Origin: CAZYSK01 sp964649415
GTDB taxonomy: Bacteria > Chloroflexota > Anaerolineae > B4-G1
Direction of reading: 5' to 3'
Assembly (NCBI GenBank): GCA_964649415.1
Contig: CAZYSK010000121.1
Span: 1-14,441 of the forward strand
DNA length: 14,441 bases
Of this stretch, positions 1 to 6,855 are shown in pieces. The notes beneath the pieces were generated by a model that was given only the letters and a program-made list of their open reading frames with translations, was not told where the DNA came from and ran no database searches. The first letter of the stretch is position 1; each line of letters opens with the position of its first letter. Both the position numbers and the translations under genes were made by a program.

Positions 1-1285
1 GGAACACATCGTACCCGCTGTGAACAGTGAGTGTCGGTTGGATACCACGTTTCGTACCGTATGCTTCGCGCTCGGTTTGCAGGAGACCTGCTCTTGAGTT
101 CAAGAATGCCGCCAAGTAGTAGGGATTGACTGGCTGGCGTAGACGCATTCTGACAATGTGCTGATTGATGTTGCCAACCAGCATATCCTCAGGCACCACG
201 GCTGAAGTGCCGATGCGACCGGTAATCGTTATCAAGACATCACCTGGCTGCAATTGTGAGCGTCGTAGAAGCTCAGTGTGTGTTTCTCTATCGATGAAGA
301 CTACGTCATCAAGTTCAAGCCGATTCTTGCTCACGTTCTGAATGCGCAGGAAAGGGATACCCTCTCCCGGGTAGTTTGCACCGCGCGGTGTCGCGCCATT
401 GGCAAAGCCAGCTAACTCAGCCAGCGTATGGTGAGGCCTCGACTTGAGATAGTCCAGCAACGTTGTGTACTCAGTGCCCCAGTAATCCGAATCGAAACGC
501 CCGGCGGCCCACACCTGACTGGCGTTCTGTGCGTAGGTGAGCCGGTGCGAGAGGTCGAGGTCGTCCAGGCCCAGTTCGGTTAGCAGGAGGGCCTCGGCTT
601 TGGTGTAGAGATTTTTTGCATCATCGCGTTTCTGGTATGATGTCAAAAGTAAATTCTTGACCTCTTGTTGGCGCCCTTTTGATGGCTTAAAAACCAGAAT
701 CCGCTCCAAATTGGGCATGCTGATGTTAGGCTGTGCAGCGCCGCTTCTGAAGCGAACAGTCTGCTTTCGCCCAAACAGTGATTTGAGGTAAACATACAAG
801 TAAAACGGATCAATGTCGCTGGTTCGCATCCGAATGACATACGATCCAAAAGCAGAGCCTACCAAAGGACCTACGACAATACCTAAATCACCTACATTCG
901 CACCACTTCTAACAATCAACAAGTCGCCTTTTTGAAGTAAGTTGTCCTGCCCTACCTCCTCAGGGGTATAAGGGATTGCAAGAACCTCTCCTTCGATTCC
1001 GTATTCTTTCAGATTGAGTGCGCGAATGAATGGCAAACCATCTTCAACGTACTCGGCAGGCACATTGAGCCCATAACGAATATCGGTTAGATAATTCTCT
1101 AGAGCAACTGAATCTGATGTTTGCAGAATGTGCTCCATTTCTAGGTATTCTGGCTGGAAAAACTCAGCATCCAAACGATTTTCAACAAAAAGCGCCTGTG
1201 CATTGACTGTGCTCCAAACCCCCGGCGTCTCTACCCCGGCGGTGAACCTCTCCAGCGTCCACGGCTCACCGTCGGGGTTAGTCAA
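1..1285 (-). CDS. hsdS: Restriction-modification specificity subunit (HsdS), C-terminus beyond the window edge
   Basis: The reverse strand is open for 428 codons from 1285 to the left edge without a stop, so the gene is partial. HsdS proteins recognise the DNA target for Type I-like methylase/nuclease complexes through two target recognition domains (TRDs). TRD1 follows the typical N-terminal phrase RLDAEFFQPEY (residues 37-47). A helical central spacer (around 195-225, with QQEVKNLLL and LLLTELGLDDL) separates it from TRD2, which contains FDSDYW and GNINQHIVRMRL. The start I chose is TTG at 1285. It overlaps the upstream TGA stop (TTGA) and has GGGAGGAGG about 13 nt upstream; the next in-frame ATG is codon 50, inside the conserved N-terminus. 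The overlap implies translational coupling with the nuclease-methylase. The TRD1 coding part (roughly 620-1200) is visibly AT-richer than the rest, as expected if TRDs are exchanged. Family assignment is confident; DNA specificity cannot be read. Confidence 0.9.
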   Translation of the reverse strand, partial: MTNPDGEPWTLERFTAGVETPGVWSTVNAQALFVENRLDAEFFQPEYLEMEHILQTSDSVALENYLTDIRYGLNVPAEYVEDGLPFIRALNLKEYGIEGEVLAIPYTPEEVGQDNLLQKGDLLIVRSGANVGDLGIVVGPLVGSAFGSYVIRMRTSDIDPFYLYVYLKSLFGRKQTVRFRSGAAQPNISMPNLERILVFKPSKGRQQEVKNLLLTSYQKRDDAKNLYTKAEALLLTELGLDDLDLSHRLTYAQNASQVWAAGRFDSDYWGTEYTTLLDYLKSRPHHTLAELAGFANGATPRGANYPGEGIPFLRIQNVSKNRLELDDVVFIDRETHTELLRRSQLQPGDVLITITGRIGTSAVVPEDMLVGNINQHIVRMRLRQPVNPYYLAAFLNSRAGLLQTEREAYGTKRGIQPTLTVHSGYDVF

Positions 1286-3252
1286 AAAGGGCGGTCGTCC
1301 TCCTCCCAAAACTCGAAGCCCTGCTCCTTGGCGAAGAGAACGAAGGCGGTGGCGATGTCGTCGAGGTCGTGGTCTACGATCAGGTGGCCATGCTTGTCCA
1401 GCAGGCGATTGCCGTCCTCATCGGTCTTGTAGGCGTAGTTGCCGGAGCTGTCCTTGCCGCTGCTCTTGGACGTGGCGAAGAAGATGGGATAGTCGTCCAC
1501 GCGGGGGCAGAGGGGCCCAGCTTCAGGATCGTCGTTCCACTTCTGAACAAAGAGCAGGCTGGTCTTGGTGCCGGTGTGGGGCTTGAATGTGTTGACGTCG
1601 AGCCCGACGACGGCGAGGATGCGACACTCGCGGGCGACGAACTCGCGGATGTAGGCATCGGTGGTGTTGTTGAAGCGCCCCTGGGGCAAGACGATGGCCA
1701 TGCGCCCACCGGGCCGGAGAAACTCCAGGTTACGCTCGATGAAGAGGATATCACGGCCTTGCTTGGCAGCCACCCGGTCGCGGCCGCGCCTGGAGAGCTC
1801 GTACTGATTGAGAATACGGCGCTCGCTGATGTCTCCGGCGAAGGGCGGGTTGGTGAGAAGCACGTCAAAGGTGAAGTAGCGATAGTGTTCCTCATTCCAA
1901 CGGGTGCGCTCCGGATCGTCGGGGAAGCGGCGGAGCCGATCGCGGAGCCCGACGCGCACGGTATCGTCCCACAGGTACGGAGCCAGGGTGTTAGCGCGGT
2001 AGACGTTGGTGCGCCCGTCGCCGGCGATGAGGTTGATGGCGCGGGCGATCTTGACGGCGCGGACGTCGAAGTCAAGCCCGTAGACGTGGGTACCGGCATA
2101 TTCGCTCTGCCACTGATTGGGCCCGTGCGCGTTGAGCTGTTCGCCCCACACCCGGAAGACGGCGTGAACGGTGAACCCGCAGCTTCCTGCGGCTGTGTCA
2201 ACGACGTATTCGTCGAGCGAGGGGTTGAGCATGGTGACGGCCATGTCAATGACGTGGCGGGGGGTGAAGTATTGGCCTTTCTTGCCCTTGCCGACCTCGG
2301 TCATGAGATACTCGAAGGCCTCATCGATGACCTGGAGGTTGGAGTTGAAGAGCTTGATGTCCTGGAGGAAGGAGACGCAGGTCACCAGGTGGCCGGGTGT
2401 GAGGTCGATCCGCTCGCCGGGCAGGAAGACGCCAGGCCACTGGTCTTTGGCCTGGTTGAAGAGGCCATTGACGCGGTTGTAGAAGGCGGTTTCGTCGGGG
2501 TCGTCGAGGACGCGGAACTGGAGGTACTTGCCACCGGGGCGAGCGGCGCGCCACTCGTCGTAGAGCTTGGCATAGATGAGCTTGAAGACCTCTTCGAAGG
2601 CATCTACGCCGGCGTTGGCCAGGACCAGGTTCTCCAGGTCGAGGATGACGTCTTTGAGGGACAGGCGCTCGGTGACGAGTTTGTCGCGCTCGGTGAGTTC
2701 GGCCAGGGTGACGCGTTCGGCGCTGATGGCTTCGATGGTCTGGTGGACGTTGGGGATGTCGGTCAAGGCGCGGTAGAGGTTGGGTTCGACGCGGTGCATG
2801 ACGACGACTTCGCCCCCGTTGGTCCAGACGCCGATGGGGGAACCCTCGGCGTTGCAGTAGCTCTTGAGCTGCTCGATGCCATCCTGACGCTTGGACTTCT
2901 TGACTTCGACGATGACGTAGGCGGCGTCGGGGTCGTCGGCGTGGGTGACTACGATGTCGGCACGCTTCTTGCCCATGCCGGAACCGAAGAAGACGGGCCT
3001 TTCGACCTGGATGCGCTCCTTGGGATAGCCGTAGTCGTCCATCAGTTTCTTGACGTAGAGTTGGCGGACGATCTCCTCGGGGTAGGCGCGGCGGTCGCGG
3101 TCCGAGGCCAGGCACTTGAGGTAGGGAAGGCCGCGTTTCTGGAAGAGTTGGGTTTCGAGCCAGGCGACGTTGTCGGGGTGGAAGATGCTAAGTTCGTACT
3201 GGCCGGCCTTTTCGTGCAGGATGTCGGCGATGCGGTAAGCCGGTTCGGTCAT
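1282..3252 (-). CDS. hsdM: N6-adenine DNA methylase with N-terminal HsdR-like nuclease domain
   Basis: A 656-aa protein expected to methylate adenine in target DNA and perhaps cleave unmodified DNA, with specificity from the adjacent HsdS. Residues about 55-140 resemble the Type I restriction enzyme R N-terminal domain (HSDR_N_2-like): D99 in RADI and E116-x-K118 in VEVKK form a PD-(D/E)xK pattern. Residues about 210-570 are a Type I M-like N6-methylase: GQYFTPR (327-333), SAM-binding motif I DTAAGSCGF (352-360) and catalytic NPPF (469-472). The start at 3252 is chosen because GGAGGT lies 5 nt upstream. A GTG 20 codons further up (3312) would add residues unlike the family and has no better ribosome site. 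A nuclease-methylase polypeptide with a separate S subunit recalls Type IIB BcgI-like enzymes. A separate HsdR beyond the left edge is the alternative, in which case the N-terminal domain may be accessory. The methylase call is certain; nuclease activity is inferred. Confidence 0.88.
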   Translation of the reverse strand: MTEPAYRIADILHEKAGQYELSIFHPDNVAWLETQLFQKRGLPYLKCLASDRDRRAYPEEIVRQLYVKKLMDDYGYPKERIQVERPVFFGSGMGKKRADIVVTHADDPDAAYVIVEVKKSKRQDGIEQLKSYCNAEGSPIGVWTNGGEVVVMHRVEPNLYRALTDIPNVHQTIEAISAERVTLAELTERDKLVTERLSLKDVILDLENLVLANAGVDAFEEVFKLIYAKLYDEWRAARPGGKYLQFRVLDDPDETAFYNRVNGLFNQAKDQWPGVFLPGERIDLTPGHLVTCVSFLQDIKLFNSNLQVIDEAFEYLMTEVGKGKKGQYFTPRHVIDMAVTMLNPSLDEYVVDTAAGSCGFTVHAVFRVWGEQLNAHGPNQWQSEYAGTHVYGLDFDVRAVKIARAINLIAGDGRTNVYRANTLAPYLWDDTVRVGLRDRLRRFPDDPERTRWNEEHYRYFTFDVLLTNPPFAGDISERRILNQYELSRRGRDRVAAKQGRDILFIERNLEFLRPGGRMAIVLPQGRFNNTTDAYIREFVARECRILAVVGLDVNTFKPHTGTKTSLLFVQKWNDDPEAGPLCPRVDDYPIFFATSKSSGKDSSGNYAYKTDEDGNRLLDKHGHLIVDHDLDDIATAFVLFAKEQGFEFWEEDDRPF

Positions 3253-3257
3253 GGTAT

Positions 3258-3263
3258 ACCTCC
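3258..3263 (-). promoter_or_regulatory. Ribosome binding site deciding the methylase start
   Basis: GGAGGT on the minus strand lies 5 nt before the ATG at 3252. This favours that start over the in-frame GTG at 3312. Confidence 0.75.
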
Positions 3264-3427
3264 GCTTGGTGGTTGCCGGTTGGTCAAGAGACTGGAAAAT
3301 GCAGCCCGCCACACCTTGACGGCGGGCGGGACTGTGCTACGGCCTCTACACCAGATCGCTCCGCCGTCCTGGTCAGGGCCTCGTAACTCTGATCAGTTCG
3401 AGGCGATTTTCATTGCATCGTGGCTAT

Positions 3428-3456
3428 AGTATAGTACCACTCCCCGCAGAAGTCAA
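3428..3456 (-). promoter_or_regulatory. Sigma70-type promoter of the restriction-modification operon
   Basis: On the minus strand, TTGACT (3451-3456), a 17-bp spacer and TATACT (3428-3433) match the consensus closely. Transcription would begin near 3420 and give a leader of about 170 nt before the methylase ATG at 3252. No comparable promoter was seen between the two genes, so nuclease-methylase and HsdS are probably one transcript. Confidence 0.75.
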
Positions 3457-3529
3457 AGCGCACATCGCTGCCGACTGCCCCAACGGCTGTCTGTCTACAA
3501 TTCATACGCACCGGGAGCGACGCGATCGC

Positions 3530-3551
3530 GCCCGGACGTAAACGTCTGGGC
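3530..3551. repeat. Small GC hairpin with TAAA loop
   Basis: Arms GCCCGGACG and CGTCTGGGC (one G-T pair) flank the loop TAAA. It lies between the restriction operon promoter and the MITE-like element and is one of several hairpins in this gene-free stretch. There is no T-run, so a classical terminator is unlikely. Confidence 0.6.
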
Positions 3552-3555
3552 TGAA

Positions 3556-3725
3556 AGGGCTAAGTACAGCGATGCGCAAATTCGTTCCGTGATCCCGCCG
3601 ACCCGCACCGCCGTAAACAGGCGGTGCTGGCTATAACGGAGCCAAAAAGCGCCTAGCACCGGCTCTTCAGGCCGGTGCGGGCCAGCAAACCCGGTACGAA
3701 TTTACGGAACTAGGCACTAAGCCCT
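3556..3725. repeat. MITE-like 170-bp element with imperfect terminal inverted repeats and two internal hairpins
   Basis: The outer 33 bp (3556-3588 and 3693-3725) are inverted copies matching at about 24 of 33 positions, best at the outer block (AGGGCT-AGT) and the inner block (AAATTCGT). Inside are two perfect 8-bp hairpins: GCACCGCC/GGCGGTGC at 3605-3627 and GCACCGGC/GCCGGTGC at 3656-3678. The whole could fold into a branched structure. No open frame of interest lies inside. The second hairpin and the sequence after it resemble the array at 12495-12770. It could be a non-autonomous mobile element, a REP-like palindrome cluster or a structured RNA. The sequence shows the symmetry but not the mechanism. 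Confidence 0.5.
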
Positions 3726-3739
3726 GCGAGCTGAAATCC

Positions 3740-3789
3740 AGCCCCCGGAGGGGGCTTCGCTGGCATAGCCGAGCGCTTTAGCGCCCGGC
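3740..3789. repeat. Two further GC hairpins
   Basis: The first, 3740-3756, has 7-bp arms AGCCCCC and GGGGGCT around GGA. The second, 3768-3789, has 9-bp arms with one A/C mismatch around the loop TTTA. Neither is followed by a T-run. Together with those at 3530, 3605 and 3656 they make this a palindrome-rich intergenic zone downstream of the NACHT-FGE gene. Confidence 0.5.
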
Positions 3790-3905
3790 GGACTGCGCCA
3801 GACCATCAACACCCAAGGGGGAGACCACCAGCCGTTTGAATGAACCCCAATGGCGAGCAGGACGCGGCTTTGCTATGCGAAGAACCAGTTTTTCGCCAGC
3901 CGCGA

Positions 3906-3962
3906 CCGCGCTTTGCGCGGCTTGGGCGAATGACAGATGACAAACGACAGATGACAGATGAC
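3906..3962. repeat. Hairpin and short ACAGATGAC direct repeats
   Basis: CCGCGC/GCGCGG around TTT (3906-3920) is a perfect 6-bp hairpin. It is followed by three copies of GACAGATGAC at 3932-3941, 3946-3955 and 3953-3962, the last two overlapping. The block sits just downstream of the NACHT-FGE stop codon. Function is unknown. Confidence 0.45.
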
Positions 3963-3963
3963 G

Positions 3964-3985
3964 GGAACAGAGTAGGGCCTGTTCC
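3964..3985 (-). other. Hairpin abutting the stop codon of the NACHT-FGE gene, possible DGR target hairpin
   Basis: On the minus strand, arms GGAACAG and CTGTTCC (7 bp, perfect) flank an 8-nt loop. The first base of the hairpin is the last base of the TAG stop. There is no T-run after it, so a rho-independent terminator is unlikely. In characterised DGRs a hairpin or cruciform just downstream of the variable region is part of the target site. The position fits that role, which is inferred. Confidence 0.45.
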
Positions 3986-6600
3986 TAATCAGAGCCCCTG
4001 GCGCACCGGAACCCTATGCCGTCGATCCAATTGACGGGAAGGTCCCTGACGCGGAACGCGCAGCGGGCGTGGTAATGATGGTAGCCCCACGAGCCGCCCC
4101 GCAGCACCCGGAGCCCTTGCGCCTCCGGGTTTTCGCGCCCATCCCCTGGATCGTAGGGATACCCGAAATCGGGGCGTGCGTAAATCTCCCCCCACATGCT
4201 CCGTGCCCACTCCCACACGTTCCCGCTCAGATCCTCCACCCCGTAGGGACTCGCCCCACCGGGGAAGCAGCCCACCGCGCTCGTCGCACCGATCCCCGTC
4301 TCACCGTAGTTGGCCCGGTTGGGATCGGCCTCGTCCCCCCAGGGATAGACGCGCCCATCCGTGCCCCGGGCGGCTTTCTCCCACTGCGCCTCCGTCGGCA
4401 GCGCGATCTCCTCATCAGGCCCGAGTGCCCCGCTCTGGCGCAACCCCCCGCTCAACCAGCGGCAGAACGCGAGCGCCTCGTACCAGCTCACTCCTACCAC
4501 CGGATGATTGGGCAGGCCGTACGGCTCGCCGAAATCACGTGGCCCGGCCCATCCCTCACGCTCTTTCTCCCCCCATCCCGCCTCTGTCCAGTACCGGCGT
4601 TCGCGGTACCCTCCCGCCTCCACGAACGCGGCGAACTGGGCGTTGGTAATCGGGTAGCGGCCGATCAGAAAACCCTCGGTGATGCAGTCGTTTCGGTGCT
4701 GCGGCTTTTCGTCGCCATAAGCCATCTCGTCGTCGTCTGTGCTGCCCATCAGGAACGGCCCCGCGGGAACCTCGCACCACGCGATGTCCGGCAGGCCGCC
4801 GGCCGGGTCCACGCCCACGCCGGGCCGCGGGTCGTCCAGCCGGGCCAATGCGTCCCCGGCCTGGGCACGGGCAACGGCAGGCTGCCCCTCATCGGTCATC
4901 CTCGCTATGAGTGCCGTGGCGATAGCGTGACGAGTCGCCTCGTCGGCCCAGGCACCGCCCTCCACCAGGCAGCGAGCCGCCACCATGGGGTTGACGGGCC
5001 GCAGCTTCTCCAGCAGCGCCGAGGCGTCCGCTTCCATCCCGGCCAGCAGGATGGCCGTCTCCTCCCAGCCCGACGGCTTCCACCAGCGATCCGGCGGCCA
5101 GTAGCGATCCAGCGGCTCGCCCGTCGCCACCCGCCGCCCCATCTCGCGGGCGGCGAAGTACTCCTGCAGCAACTGGTGGTAGAAGCGTACTATCGCATCA
5201 TCTGCGCTCAACAACGTAGCGTCGATCGCCAGACTCAGTAGCATTTTGGCGCTACACTCTGGGACGGCCTGGTTCAACATAAGCATCGCCCACTCGCGTG
5301 CCATAGTTGTTCCCCGACCCTGCTTCTGCATAATGTATGCCAGTCTTGCCAGGCCGTCTTTCTGGTGTTCTGCCTCGATCCACTCGTCTGGATGGCGCTT
5401 CTTCTCCCGCCCCAGCAACGTGTCTACGAAGGCCGCGAACATCCGGGCGCGGTTGGCCGGCAGCTCGCCCCCGGCGCCGGCGTACACCTGGCCGGTCATC
5501 AGCAGCAGGTAGGGATTGCGGCCCAGCGCCAGCAGGGGCGACGGCTCCTTCCGCAGATGCTCCCACAGCCTATCCTGGGCACCCGACGTCTTCCGATACA
5601 CGTTCCTGGGCATCTCCTCTGCGGTCCAGAACTCCGCCCACGTTCCGCCCGCCTCTCGCCAGGTGTCCCACAGGTCGCGCACTCTTTCGCCGCCACACAG
5701 CAGCCAGAACATCCGCTCCCCGGCCGCCTGGCCCAGGTAGTTGTGCAGGAACGTGCGGATGCGCGCCTCGTCCAGCGGCGACACCTCGACCTTGTGCAAG
5801 CCCTCCAGCCTGACCACGTAGTCCAGCGCCCGGCAGGTGACCACGGCGGCGTCGTCGGGGCACCGGTCGAGCGCGTCGCGGATACGGCCCACTCGTTCGG
5901 CATACCCGGCCTGGGGCATCTCGTTCAGCCCGTCCAGCAGCAGGATCAGCCGCCCCGAGGCGCGGTAGGTGTCCAGATAGGCCGCCAGCGGCCCCAGGTG
6001 GCCCGCCAGGTAGGCATCAAAGGGGCCGTCGTCGGTGTATCCCCCCAGGGAAATCAGCACAGGCAAAGGCGCTCGCCCATCCTCACGGGCTGCGGTGGCA
6101 TAGTCGTAGGCCAACCGCCACAGTGTGGTCGTCTTGCCGCTGCCGGGGTCGCCCAGCAGGACGATGCGCCGATGCTCGGCCACCGCCGTCCGCAGGTCGT
6201 CCACCCGCTCCCGCCGCACCTCGACCGGCCCGCCGAAACCGTGCTCCTGCAATGCCTCGAACTCGCGCGGCACGAAGGGCATAGGCAGGTCCAGCCGGGG
6301 GCCGTCCTTGACAGCAGCGCGCACCTCGGCGATGCCGGCCAGGGGGGTGTAGTGGTCGAGCCAGTACTCGTAGCGCTGCAGCAGCCCGTCCAGGTAGGCC
6401 AGTTCCCGGTCCCGGACGTTCTCGCCTTGCAGCGTGACGGTGACGTGGGCGCCCTGGCCGGTGACGACGATGCGGGGGCCGAATTGCTGGTCGACGGGGC
6501 CGCCGGGCTTGTAGATGGGGCCTTGGGCGGCGCGCATGTCGACGGAGTCGCCGCCGAGGCTAGACTGTGAGGAGTCTTCCGGAATCTCAGACTGGGTCAT
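3985..6600 (-). CDS. NACHT-type STAND NTPase with C-terminal FGE-sulfatase domain, probable DGR target
   Basis: An 871-aa protein. Residues 1-60 are a Gly-rich N-terminus (VDMRAAQGPIYKPGGPV). A NACHT domain spans about 145-400, with Walker A GDPGSGKTT (150-158) and Walker B LILLLDGLNE (218-227). A helical region (400-600) contains FYHQLLQEYFAA, typical of the end of NACHT modules. Residues 605-871 are a formylglycine-generating-enzyme-like (FGE/SUMF1, C-type-lectin-like) domain, with VPAGPFLMGS, LPTEAQWEKAARG, YPWGD, LSGNVWEW and RVLRGGSW. STAND proteins usually switch on NTP-dependent oligomerisation when a sensor domain binds a ligand, so here the FGE-like domain is the likely sensor. The C-terminal codons show a DGR variable-region pattern (see 4018-4086). 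No transmembrane or signal segment is seen. The start is ATG 6600; its ribosome site is weak. The nearby restriction operon fits a defence setting. Domain calls are firm; ligand and effector output are unknown. Confidence 0.9.
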   Translation of the reverse strand: MTQSEIPEDSSQSSLGGDSVDMRAAQGPIYKPGGPVDQQFGPRIVVTGQGAHVTVTLQGENVRDRELAYLDGLLQRYEYWLDHYTPLAGIAEVRAAVKDGPRLDLPMPFVPREFEALQEHGFGGPVEVRRERVDDLRTAVAEHRRIVLLGDPGSGKTTTLWRLAYDYATAAREDGRAPLPVLISLGGYTDDGPFDAYLAGHLGPLAAYLDTYRASGRLILLLDGLNEMPQAGYAERVGRIRDALDRCPDDAAVVTCRALDYVVRLEGLHKVEVSPLDEARIRTFLHNYLGQAAGERMFWLLCGGERVRDLWDTWREAGGTWAEFWTAEEMPRNVYRKTSGAQDRLWEHLRKEPSPLLALGRNPYLLLMTGQVYAGAGGELPANRARMFAAFVDTLLGREKKRHPDEWIEAEHQKDGLARLAYIMQKQGRGTTMAREWAMLMLNQAVPECSAKMLLSLAIDATLLSADDAIVRFYHQLLQEYFAAREMGRRVATGEPLDRYWPPDRWWKPSGWEETAILLAGMEADASALLEKLRPVNPMVAARCLVEGGAWADEATRHAIATALIARMTDEGQPAVARAQAGDALARLDDPRPGVGVDPAGGLPDIAWCEVPAGPFLMGSTDDDEMAYGDEKPQHRNDCITEGFLIGRYPITNAQFAAFVEAGGYRERRYWTEAGWGEKEREGWAGPRDFGEPYGLPNHPVVGVSWYEALAFCRWLSGGLRQSGALGPDEEIALPTEAQWEKAARGTDGRVYPWGDEADPNRANYGETGIGATSAVGCFPGGASPYGVEDLSGNVWEWARSMWGEIYARPDFGYPYDPGDGRENPEAQGLRVLRGGSWGYHHYHARCAFRVRDLPVNWIDGIGFRCARGSD
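4018..4086 (-). other. Putative DGR variable region at the C-terminus of the NACHT-FGE protein
   Basis: Codons 839-861. Between SW and IGFRC, the protein reads six varied residues, ARCA, then varied residues spaced by R, R, P and W. This is the spacing of DGR-diversified FGE/C-lectin proteins, whose template repeat encodes Asn (AAY) at the varied sites. All 15 varied positions (G, Y, H, H, Y, H, F, V, D, L, V, N, I, D, G) use NNC or NNT codons, as expected from adenine-directed mutagenesis of AAC/AAT, whereas the constant positions include GCG, AGG, TGG, ATA and GGG. The GC-rich run after codon 861 would correspond to the initiation site of mutagenic homology. No template repeat or reverse transcriptase was found in the window. 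The pattern is seen directly; the DGR origin is inferred. Confidence 0.6.
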
Positions 6601-6688
6601 AGGTACGTCTCTTGTACCACTATTGTTCCGCTGTGTAAGGATTATCTTGATCTTGTAACTGCTCAGGCATGACCTGTTTGAGGCATCA

Positions 6689-6786
6689 AGGTGACCGGCA
6701 CTTCCACAACTGCCCTCAGAAACGCCCCTTTTGGTGGTAACCAGATGCCATTTCCATCAAGATTGGTACACAAGTGCCGGTCACCT
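6689..6786. repeat. 98-bp element bounded by perfect 15-bp inverted repeats
   Basis: AGGTGACCGGCACTT (6689-6703) and AAGTGCCGGTCACCT (6772-6786) are exact reverse complements separated by 68 bp. The element lies in the gap between the NACHT-FGE start and the end of the phosphotransferase. A short open frame through it shows no recognisable domain. It resembles a MITE or decayed insertion sequence. No clear target-site duplication was identified. Confidence 0.55.
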
Positions 6787-6855
6787 GAGTAAATACTTGA
6801 TCTTGACCTATCCATCCGCTGCACTCCAAGCAACCTCCGTCTCATTGCCAGGCTT

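Noticed and set aside
3253..3312. Upstream GTG start extending the methylase by 20 residues
   Set aside because: The extra residues do not resemble the family, and the ATG at 3252 has GGAGGT at ideal spacing.
1369..3429. 686-codon open frame on the plus strand opposite the methylase
   Set aside because: It is the antisense shadow of a GC-rich gene: monotonous Val/Gly/Asp/Glu composition and no domain, while the minus strand has clear methylase motifs.
3964..3985. Rho-independent terminator of the NACHT-FGE gene
   Set aside because: No T-run follows the stem on the minus strand; the next bases are CGTCATCTGTC.
3840..4034. 64-codon plus-strand frame downstream of the NACHT-FGE gene
   Set aside because: It lies over hairpins and short repeats, runs into the antisense of the NACHT-FGE 3' end and has no recognisable motif.
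4069..6570. Two ~400-codon plus-strand open frames opposite the NACHT-FGE gene
   Set aside because: Arg/Pro/His-rich low-complexity translations without motifs; the minus strand encodes NACHT and FGE domains throughout.
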